From NCBI GenBank assembly GCA_046724435.1, contig JBKOWN010000041.1, forward strand, positions 1 through 28,462: DNA of 28,462 nt, read 5' to 3'. This DNA comes from JALZAA01 sp046724435 (GTDB lineage: Bacteria > Actinomycetota > Acidimicrobiia > IMCC26256 > JACDBD01). Positions 22,636-28,462 of the stretch are shown here, piece by piece (the first letter of the stretch is position 1; every line of letters starts with the position of its first letter). Made by a program: the position numbers and the translations under genes. A model generated the notes under the pieces. That model was given only the letters and a program-made list of their open reading frames with translations, was not told where the DNA came from and did not search any database.

Positions 22636-23688
22636 GTGGCCACGGGGGGTCCGGAAGGCGTCGATCTCGAAGCGTTGCGCGGGTTCTTCGCCGACCATGT
22701 GGCCGGCGCCGACAACAGCCCGCTGTCCGCGGAGCTCATCGCCGGCGGTCGCTCGAACCTGACGTACGCCATCACCGACAGCGAGCACGAGTGGGTGCTC
22801 CGGCGCCCGCCGCTCGGTCACGTGCTCCCGACCGCGCACGACATGGTGCGCGAATACCGCGTCATCACCGCGCTGGGCGATACCGACGTCCCGGTCCCGC
22901 GGACATACGCACTCTGCGAAGACAACGATGTGAACGGCGCGCCGTTCTACGTGATGGAGCGCGTCCACGGGCGCATTCTCCGCACCGGCGAAGACCTGGC
23001 GACGCTCACGCCCGACGAGGCCGCGGCGTGCTCCCGCGAGCTCGTCGACGTGCTCGCCCGCATCCACGCCGTGGACTACGAGGCCGTCGGGCTGGGCGAC
23101 TTCGGCCATCCCGACGGGTTCATGGAGCGACAGCTGCGGCGCTGGGGTCAGCAGTGGGAGCGGTCCAAGGCCGACGACCTCCCCGCGATCGACGACCTGG
23201 CGCGGCGGCTGCGCCGCGCGTTGCCCGAGTCGGGACCACCCACGATCGTGCACGGCGACTACCGGCTCGACAACACGATGCTGGCCGACGAGGACGCAGG
23301 CCGCATCGCGGCCGTCCTCGACTGGGAGATGTCGACCCTCGGCGATCCGTTCGCCGACGTCGGGCTCTTCCTCCTCTACTGGGGGCAGTCCGAAGCCCAG
23401 ATCATCGCCACCGGTCAAGTGATCGACGAGCAGGCGGGCTTCGCGAGCAGGGACGAGATCGTCGAGCTGTACGCCAAGGAGAGCGGACGGCCGGTCGACA
23501 ACCTCGACTTCTACGTCGTCTTCGCGTTCTACAAGCTCGCCATCATCGTCGAGGGGATCGCGGCCCGGTACCGCATGGGCAAGACGCTCGGCGAGGGCTT
23601 CGAGCACATGGGCCAGATGGTCAAGAGCCTCGTCGACGAGGCGCTCGAGCAGGCCAACCGGTCCTCGATCCCGGCGCTGCGCGGCTGA
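22636..23688 (+). CDS. Phosphotransferase-family (APH/ACAD10-11-like kinase) protein
   Basis: 350 aa with a kinase-like APH fold. The nucleotide loop is GGRSNLTY (37-44), a conserved VLRRPP lies at 54-59, the catalytic loop is HGDYRLDN (206-213) and the metal site is LDWEMSTLGDP (228-238). The type with VLRRPPLGHVLPTAHDM belongs to the phosphotransferase group related to the kinase domain of ACAD10/ACAD11, which phosphorylates hydroxyacyl-CoA in human lipid catabolism; antibiotic resistance is unlikely. Substrate unproven. The leaderless signal selects the GTG start. It is convergent with the ABC permease gene. Confidence 0.88.
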   Translation: MATGGPEGVDLEALRGFFADHVAGADNSPLSAELIAGGRSNLTYAITDSEHEWVLRRPPLGHVLPTAHDMVREYRVITALGDTDVPVPRTYALCEDNDVNGAPFYVMERVHGRILRTGEDLATLTPDEAAACSRELVDVLARIHAVDYEAVGLGDFGHPDGFMERQLRRWGQQWERSKADDLPAIDDLARRLRRALPESGPPTIVHGDYRLDNTMLADEDAGRIAAVLDWEMSTLGDPFADVGLFLLYWGQSEAQIIATGQVIDEQAGFASRDEIVELYAKESGRPVDNLDFYVVFAFYKLAIIVEGIAARYRMGKTLGEGFEHMGQMVKSLVDEALEQANRSSIPALRG

Positions 23689-23716
23689 CGCTCCGCGCTC
23701 GCCGCGCTCGCCGCGC

Positions 23717-23741
23717 TCTGACGTCCGCTTTGCTCGTCAGA
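23717..23741. terminator. Hairpin between the kinase-like gene and the ABC permease
   Basis: TCTGACG (23717-23723) and CGTCAGA (23735-23741) form a 7-bp stem around an 11-nt loop in the convergent gap. It is preceded by a CGCTCGC tandem run. It overlaps the permease stop codon. Confidence 0.5.
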
Positions 23742-24525
23742 CGTGGCGGCTGATGTAGCCGCGGGCGCGGAACACCGCCAGCATCCGCACGACGAACCAC
23801 ACCGACGCGACCGCGAGCACGAGCGCGCCGATGGCGGCGATGCCGAGCTCGTCCCACGGCAGCGGATGGCCGTCGAGGACAGACCGTGCCGCCGCGAAGA
23901 TGTGCGTGAGCGGAAGCACGCGGCCGATCGGCTGGAGGAGGCCGGGCAGCGCGCTGACCGGGTAGAAGATGCCCGACAGCGGCATGAGCATCGCGAGCAG
24001 CCCCCAGGCGAGGATCTCGGCGCCCTGCCCGACGCGCAGGATCAGGCCGATCACGATCATGCCCACCGACCAGCCCACCACGAGCAGCAATGCGACGATC
24101 GGCACCAGCGCAAGCCCGACGTCGGTGATGTTGAACGCGAACAGCCCGAGCGCCACCAACGCCACCACGGTCACGCCCATCGCCAGCTTCGCCAGCCCGA
24201 ACAGCACTACCCCGGCGGCGTACTCGCCCTCGCGCAAGGGCGTCACGAGCAGGTTCAGCAGGTTGCGCGACCACGTCTCCTCCATGAAGCCCGTCGCCAG
24301 GCTGATCTCGGCCTGGAACACCACATGGAAGAGCAGGATCCCGGCGAGGAGGAAGCCGGCGCCCTTGGCGCCCGCGCCGGATTGGCGCGCGAAGTAGACG
24401 CCGATCGCGCCGAAGAGCAACGCGTCGACGACCGGCCAGACGACCACGTCGAACCACCGTTGGGGCGACCGTTGCAGCACGTACGCGTGCCGGCGCGCCA
24501 CGGCCCGGACCCGCAGCCAGCTCAC
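23737..24525 (-). CDS. ABC-2 type transporter permease
   Basis: 262 aa with six hydrophobic segments. It has the ABC-2 exporter layout: an N-terminal amphipathic start (RRHAYVLQRSPQRWFD), a hydrophilic EETWSRNLLNLLVTP loop and the C-terminal GIFYPVSALPGLLQPIGRVL, then PLTHIFAAARSVL, typical of ABC2-type permeases. It probably exports a drug, lipid or polysaccharide; the substrate is unknown. The GTG at 24525 overlaps the ATPase stop (GTGA), so the two genes are translated together. Only one permease is seen, so it would act as a homodimer. Confidence 0.88.
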   Translation of the reverse strand: MSWLRVRAVARRHAYVLQRSPQRWFDVVVWPVVDALLFGAIGVYFARQSGAGAKGAGFLLAGILLFHVVFQAEISLATGFMEETWSRNLLNLLVTPLREGEYAAGVVLFGLAKLAMGVTVVALVALGLFAFNITDVGLALVPIVALLLVVGWSVGMIVIGLILRVGQGAEILAWGLLAMLMPLSGIFYPVSALPGLLQPIGRVLPLTHIFAAARSVLDGHPLPWDELGIAAIGALVLAVASVWFVVRMLAVFRARGYISRHV

Positions 24526-25298
24526 GCTCCCCTCCTTCTCCGTTGCTCGGGCACGCGCTCCTCACGCTCTTCCGCCAGATGCAGGAACACGCCTTCGAGG
24601 TCGTCCCGCCCGAAGCGGGCCGCGACGTCGCCCGGGCGGCCGTCGGCGACGATCTTCCCCTGCGAGATGAACACCACCCGGTCGCAGAGCCGCTCCACCT
24701 CGACCATGTTGTGGCTGGTCACGAGCAACGCGGCGCCGTCCTCGGCGCAGAGCCGGTTCAGCCCGGTGCGGACCTTGAGCGCGACGTCGGGGTCGAGGGA
24801 CGCGGTGGGCTCGTCGAGGATGAGGAGCGCGGGCGAGTGCAACGCTGCCTTCACGATCCCGACCAGCGTCCGTTGACCCGAGGAGAGCTCGTTGCCCATC
24901 GCGTCGCCGAGGTGGGCGATGCCGAATCGCGCGAGCCCGGCTTCGACCTGTGGCGTCGGGTCGTGGAGCCCGTAGAGCTTCCCGAACAGACACAGGAACT
25001 CGCGGACGCGCAGCCTCTCGGGGAGGGGCAGGTACCCGGCGGCGAAACCGACGTGGGCGGCGGCGGCGCTGCGCTGCCGGGGCAGCCGGTATCCGGTGAT
25101 CTCCACCCAGCCCGCGTCCGGCGTCACGACGCCGAGGAGCATGAGCAGCGTCGTGGTCTTGCCGGCGCCGTTGGGCCCCAGGAGCGCGACGCGCTCACCG
25201 GCGCCGACCGTGAGGTCGATGCCGTCGACGGCTCGGATGCGCTTGTACTGCTTGACGAGCCCGCGGGCGCGCAGGACGTCGCCGTCGAAACCAGCCAT
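24522..25298 (-). CDS. ABC transporter ATP-binding protein
   Basis: 258 aa. Walker A GPNGAGKTT (41-49), Q-loop region near AAGYLPLPERL, signature LSSGQ (138-142), Walker B LLILDEP (158-164) and H-loop His196 are all present, so it should bind and hydrolyse ATP. The C-terminal HLAEEREERVPEQRRRRGA tail is charged. It pairs with the overlapping permease gene as an exporter. The ATG at 25298 lacks a good ribosome site; a weak leaderless-type CATGCT lies 6 nt upstream. Divergent from the FAH gene. Confidence 0.93.
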   Translation of the reverse strand: MAGFDGDVLRARGLVKQYKRIRAVDGIDLTVGAGERVALLGPNGAGKTTTLLMLLGVVTPDAGWVEITGYRLPRQRSAAAAHVGFAAGYLPLPERLRVREFLCLFGKLYGLHDPTPQVEAGLARFGIAHLGDAMGNELSSGQRTLVGIVKAALHSPALLILDEPTASLDPDVALKVRTGLNRLCAEDGAALLVTSHNMVEVERLCDRVVFISQGKIVADGRPGDVAARFGRDDLEGVFLHLAEEREERVPEQRRRRGA

Positions 25299-25375
25299 GC
25301 CGCGAGCATGACAGACCGCCGAGCTTGTGCTCGCGGGGATTTAGGATCGGCGCGGCGACGGCGTCAGGAGAGCAC

Positions 25376-26104
25376 GTGCGGTGGATCCGGAACGCGGGCG
25401 AGCGTCAGGTCGTCGAAGCCGACGACGCGGCGGCGCTCGCCCACAACATGAACCTCGATCCGCCCGTCGAGCACGTGCGCATGGTCTGGGCGATCGGGCT
25501 GAACTACCGCGACCACGCCGCCGAGACGGGAGCGCCGATCCCTACCGAACCGGTGGTGTTCGTGAAGTCGAGCGGATCCGTAGTCGGCCACGGCGCCGAC
25601 ATCCTGATCCCGCCGCACGTCACGCAGCCCGACTACGAGGGCGAGCTCGCCGTCCTCATCGGGCATCGCGCCCGCGACGTCCCCGCCGACGAGGCGATGG
25701 ACGTAATCGAGGGCGTCACCTGCGCCCACGACGTGAGCGCTCGGGACCACCAGTTCACGACCGGCCAGTGGGTGTGGTCGAAGTCGTTCGACACGTTCTG
25801 CCCGCTGGGCCCGACGCTCGTCACTCCGGACGAGCTCGATCTGGGACATCTCGACATCGAGACGCGGGTCAACGGCGAGGCCCTGCAGTGCTCGAACACG
25901 GAACAGCTCGTCTTCGACGTCCCGCAGCTGGTCGCGCACCTGTCGCAAGGGCTCACGCTCGAGCCGGGGGACGTGATCCTCACTGGCACGCCCGGCGGCG
26001 TGGGCATGGCCCGCAGCCCGCAGCGGTGGCTCGAGGATGGCGACGTCGTGGAGATCACGATCGCCGGGATCGGTACGCTGCGGAACCGGGTCGTCCGCCG
26101 CTAG
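25376..26104 (+). CDS. Fumarylacetoacetate-hydrolase-family enzyme
   Basis: 242 aa, single FAH domain. Landmarks are IGLNYRDHAAE (40-50), FVKSSGSVVGHG (62-73), the metal-binding DYEGELAVLIG (86-96, Glu88 and Glu90) with Asp119, and GTPGGVGMARSP near the C-terminus. Members hydrolyse or decarboxylate beta-diketo or oxo acids in aromatic and sugar-acid catabolism, using Mg/Mn. The exact substrate is unknown. The GTG at 25376 was chosen because CAGGAG lies 5 nt before it; the longer frame from 25325 is not supported. The next gene lies 44 nt downstream and is in the same direction. Confidence 0.9.
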   Translation: MRWIRNAGERQVVEADDAAALAHNMNLDPPVEHVRMVWAIGLNYRDHAAETGAPIPTEPVVFVKSSGSVVGHGADILIPPHVTQPDYEGELAVLIGHRARDVPADEAMDVIEGVTCAHDVSARDHQFTTGQWVWSKSFDTFCPLGPTLVTPDELDLGHLDIETRVNGEALQCSNTEQLVFDVPQLVAHLSQGLTLEPGDVILTGTPGGVGMARSPQRWLEDGDVVEITIAGIGTLRNRVVRR

Positions 26105-26148
26105 CCGCGGCGGCGAACGGACCGGCCGACCGAGAGCGAGGGGGAACC

Positions 26149-27003
26149 GTGGGCTCCGACCTGCACGAGACCGCACGCCGGCTGCGCAACCTCGTCGAGC
26201 CGCTGGCGGCCGGCGTGTACTTCGCGCCCGAGGCCCAGCAGCGCTACGAGGCGCTGGGCCTCAACTACTTCGAGGGGTACTTCTGCAGTCGGGGCGCGTG
26301 CCTGGGGATGGCGCCGTGGAGTGTGATCTGCGCAGCGTTCGGGGCGTTCAAGCCCGGTGTGGTGGAGCAGGCCGTGACCGGAGGCTGGTCGAAGGCCGGT
26401 CCCGAGCAGCTGCTCGAGGCGCGCCGCGACGGCGCCACCGACCAGCTGAACCGCCTGCTCGGCGAGCCCGGACCCGAAGTCAAGCAGGCGACCGACATGC
26501 TCTTCTCGCTCACGGACGGCATCGATCCGTCGGGCCGGATGCTGTACTCGGGCCTCTCGGCGCTGCCGGTGCCGGACACGCCGACGGGGCAGCTGTGGCG
26601 CGCCGCCGACCTCGTGCGCGAGCACCGCGGCGACGGCCACATCGCGGCGTGGATCTCGCGTACCGACTCGTGCGAGATCACGGTGCTCACGGAGCTGTCG
26701 TGGGGTCTCCAACCCGGCGCCTACGTGTTCACCCGGGGTTGGAGCGAGGAGGAGGTCGACGCCGCCCGCGCCCGGCTCCAGGATCGCGGCCTGATCGACG
26801 GCGACGGACAGCTCACGGTGGCGGGCCGGACGTTCCGCGCCGAGATCGAGCACAACACCGACCTCGCCGAGCGGGAGGTCATCGACCGCCTCGGCGACCG
26901 GGCCGGCGAGCTGTTCTCCCTGATCCAGCCGATGGCCAAGACGATCGTCGAGAACGGCGGCTACCCGGTCGACTTCAGCCAGCTGCGGGGCACGCGCGGC
27001 TAG
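26149..27003 (+). CDS. SCO6745/SalK-like family protein
   Basis: 284 aa. It matches the actinobacterial family annotated as SCO6745 (helix-turn-helix, SalK-related): ARRLRNLVEPLAAGVYFAPE at the N-terminus, LNYFEGYFCSRGACLG (about 38-53), WSVICAAFGAFKPGVV and a C-terminal winged helix ending DLAEREVIDRLGDRAGELF. Whether it binds DNA or catalyses a reaction is uncertain. The GTG at 26149 has GAGGGGG about 6 nt upstream. It lies 44 nt after the FAH gene and probably shares its promoter, so it may regulate or assist it. Confidence 0.8.
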   Translation: MGSDLHETARRLRNLVEPLAAGVYFAPEAQQRYEALGLNYFEGYFCSRGACLGMAPWSVICAAFGAFKPGVVEQAVTGGWSKAGPEQLLEARRDGATDQLNRLLGEPGPEVKQATDMLFSLTDGIDPSGRMLYSGLSALPVPDTPTGQLWRAADLVREHRGDGHIAAWISRTDSCEITVLTELSWGLQPGAYVFTRGWSEEEVDAARARLQDRGLIDGDGQLTVAGRTFRAEIEHNTDLAEREVIDRLGDRAGELFSLIQPMAKTIVENGGYPVDFSQLRGTRG

Positions 27004-27037
27004 CGATCCGACAGTCCTGCTTGTCGGCGCGCAGCCG

Positions 27038-27043
27038 TAAGCT
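27038..27043 (+). promoter_or_regulatory. Putative leaderless -10 element (TAAGCT) of the PAC2 gene
   Basis: TAAGCT, 6 nt (CACCCG), then ATG at 27050. No ribosome site lies before the start codon. The gap after the SCO6745-family gene is only 46 nt. Confidence 0.55.
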
Positions 27044-27049
27044 CACCCG

Positions 27050-27901
27050 ATGGCAAGTCTCGCGTGGGAGCAACGCCCGCAGTTGCGTCGTCCTGTCCTT
27101 GTCGCCGGCTTCGAGGGCTGGAACGACGCCGCCAGCGCCGCGTCAGAGGCAGCCGGGTGGCTGACGCACCAGGTCGGCGCGACGAAGATCGCCTCGATGG
27201 ACCCGGAGGAGCACTTCGACTTCCAGTCCGCCCGCCCGACCGTAGAGCTGGTCGACGGCGTCACCCGCGACCTGACGTGGCCGGCCAACGAGTTCTTCGC
27301 CGTGCCCGTCGACGCGCGCGACATCGTCGTGCTGCGCGGCGTCGAGCCCAACTTGCGCTGGCCGTCGTTCTGTCGCGAGGTGCTGGGCGTCGCCAGTGAG
27401 ACCGGGTGCGAGATGGTCGTGACACTGGGCGCGCTCCTCGCCGACGTCCCCCACACCCGACCGGTGCGCGTCACCGGCGCGACAACCGACCCCGAGCTCA
27501 TGACGAGCCTGCACCTGCAGCGCTCGCGCTACGAGGGGCCGACCGGCATCGTCGGCGTCCTGCACGACACGGCCCGCGCCACCGGCATCGCATCGGCGTC
27601 GTTGTGGGCGCCGGTCCCGCACTACGTGTCGACGCCGCCCAACCCGCTGGCGACGCGCGCGCTGCTCGACCGGCTGGGCCATCTCCTCGGCACCGCGTTC
27701 GAGCTGGGCGAGCTCGACGAGCTCTCGGACGCGTGGCAGACGCGGGTCGACGAGGTCGTGTCACAGGACGACGACGTCCGCTCCTACGTCGGCCAGCTCG
27801 AGGAGCGGTACGACACCGAGGCCGAGACCGACGTCCCCTCGGGTGAGAACCTCGCCGCCGAGGTCGAGCAGTTCCTCCGCGACCGCGGCGACAACAAGTA
27901 G
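27050..27901 (+). CDS. PAC2-family protein
   Basis: 283 aa. The PAC2 fold (proteasome-assembly-chaperone-like) starts with AGFEGWNDAASA (19-30), then MDPEEHFDFQ (50-59), DIVVLRGVEPNLRW, LGALLADVPHTRP (about 127-139) and SLWAPVPHYVS, followed by an acidic C-terminal part ending EVEQFLRDRGDNK. In actinobacteria, PAC2 proteins are common where 20S proteasomes occur, but their role in assembly is not proven. The acidic tail (EETEAETDVPS region) is family-typical. Start set by the leaderless signal. Confidence 0.92.
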   Translation: MASLAWEQRPQLRRPVLVAGFEGWNDAASAASEAAGWLTHQVGATKIASMDPEEHFDFQSARPTVELVDGVTRDLTWPANEFFAVPVDARDIVVLRGVEPNLRWPSFCREVLGVASETGCEMVVTLGALLADVPHTRPVRVTGATTDPELMTSLHLQRSRYEGPTGIVGVLHDTARATGIASASLWAPVPHYVSTPPNPLATRALLDRLGHLLGTAFELGELDELSDAWQTRVDEVVSQDDDVRSYVGQLEERYDTEAETDVPSGENLAAEVEQFLRDRGDNK

Positions 27902-27975
27902 ACGTACGCGGCCGTCAGTTTGTTGAGAGTCGGCTGACCGGTGGTTGACCGCCAAGGGCCGTCTGTCGTCCCGCG

Positions 27976-28462
27976 TCAGTGGGGGTCGCCCTGGCGGCCG
28001 AGGGTCTCCACGGGGGTCGCGCCGGGGCGGGTCCACTGCGGCACGGGCCGGCCGGTCGGGCCCCAGGTGGCGACGCCGTGGGCGTCCGTGCGCCAGTACC
28101 AGCAGATCGGCGCGCCATGCCCACCGACCGGCGCGCCGACGTCAGGGGCCTCGGGCCAGCCCTCGGGGTCGTCCTCCCACGCCTCGCGGCGGCCGTAGGG
28201 CGTCATGTCGAGCAGCCCCAAGGACCCGTCGGCCGGCTCGTTGCCCCGGCCGGTCGTGGAGTAGGTGAGGAACACGCGGTCGCCGTCGCGCAGGAAACAG
28301 ATGATGTGTCCCTCTTCTGCGAAGAGCGGCGCCTCCACGCCCCGCACCGAGTACCAGGGCTGGGTGTACCCCATGAACTCGACGTAGGGAGCCACCTCGT
28401 CCCATGGGCCCGAGGTCAAGACGGCGAACGAGACGCCGCGGGCGTTGAGGTAGACGGCGTCG
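27976..28462 (-). CDS. DUF899-family thioredoxin-like protein, C-terminal part (cut by window edge)
   Basis: 162 residues visible; the N-terminus is outside the window. The sequence DAVYLNARGVSFAVLTSGP, then WDEVAPYVEFMGYTQPWYSV, then ICFLRDGDRVFLTYSTTGRG followed by LDMTPYGRREAWED and a C-terminal ICWYWRTDAHG, is the DUF899 (thioredoxin-like) family pattern. Function unknown; such proteins are widespread in actinobacteria and proteobacteria. It is convergent with the PAC2 gene; the 74-nt gap between shows no clear terminator. Confidence 0.85.
   Translation of the reverse strand, partial: DAVYLNARGVSFAVLTSGPWDEVAPYVEFMGYTQPWYSVRGVEAPLFAEEGHIICFLRDGDRVFLTYSTTGRGNEPADGSLGLLDMTPYGRREAWEDDPEGWPEAPDVGAPVGGHGAPICWYWRTDAHGVATWGPTGRPVPQWTRPGATPVETLGRQGDPH

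Noticed and set aside
22636..23688. Aminoglycoside resistance gene
   Set aside because: Although of the APH fold, its sequence type belongs to the ACAD10/11-like phosphotransferase group common in actinobacterial lipid metabolism.
23689..23716. A CRISPR-like or satellite repeat (CGCTCGC runs)
   Set aside because: Only about two to three short units of a GC-rich run; no spacers or cas genes anywhere in the window.
27902..27975. Terminator between PAC2 and the DUF899 gene
   Set aside because: Short complementary bits exist (GGTGG/CCACC type) but no convincing stem with a defined loop.

Overview
The window is a high-GC bacterial chromosome segment. A WhiB-type Fe-S regulator, a PAC2 (proteasome-assembly-chaperone-like) protein, an SCO6745-family protein, a GlpR/SepX-like membrane protein and frequent GTG/TTG starts all point to Actinomycetota. 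The gene mix would fit a deep-branching class such as Acidimicrobiia, but that placement is inference. About 31 protein genes, one tRNA and several gene remnants can be supported.

Left end (1-4064, mostly minus strand): a tight operon runs GH15 alpha-glucosidase, a glucose-6-phosphate-dehydrogenase-like protein, then an IlvD/Edd-family dehydratase cut by the window edge. The dehydrogenase lacks the conserved lysine that normally contacts the substrate phosphate, so the three genes may form a non-phosphorylative glucose to gluconate to ketodeoxygluconate route. Behind the operon lies a scar zone with an IS110 transposase fragment, the C-terminal tail of a zinc-type alcohol dehydrogenase, a partial duplication of that tail and an IS21-like end. 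The zone abuts the 3' end of tRNA-Ala(CGC), as genomic islands often do.

Middle left (4153-9907, minus strand): plsY, galU, moeA/glp, moaA, moaC, a GlpR-like membrane protein and a translin-family protein. This joins phospholipid and envelope precursor synthesis, molybdenum cofactor synthesis and probably the Glp/GlpR divisome module. A near-consensus CIRCE element (HrcA operator) sits between plsY and the divergent FmdB zinc-ribbon gene.

Centre (9980-18158): FmdB; a frameshifted SAF/CpaB-like gene; a HAD hydrolase; the TldD/TldE protease pair; a FlK-like thioesterase with a small membrane protein; and a thiamine-diphosphate enzyme overlapping an alpha/beta hydrolase.

Right (18238-28462): a YbhN-type flippase-like protein, PAP2 enzyme and VOC protein in one operon; LapA-like and LysR genes; WhiB; an aminoglycoside-phosphotransferase-like kinase; a two-gene ABC exporter; an FAH-family enzyme with an SCO6745-family protein; PAC2; and a truncated DUF899 gene.

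A recurring signal is a hexamer of form TANSCT placed exactly 6 nt before the start codon of six genes that lack a Shine-Dalgarno sequence. This is the expected layout of leaderless transcripts.
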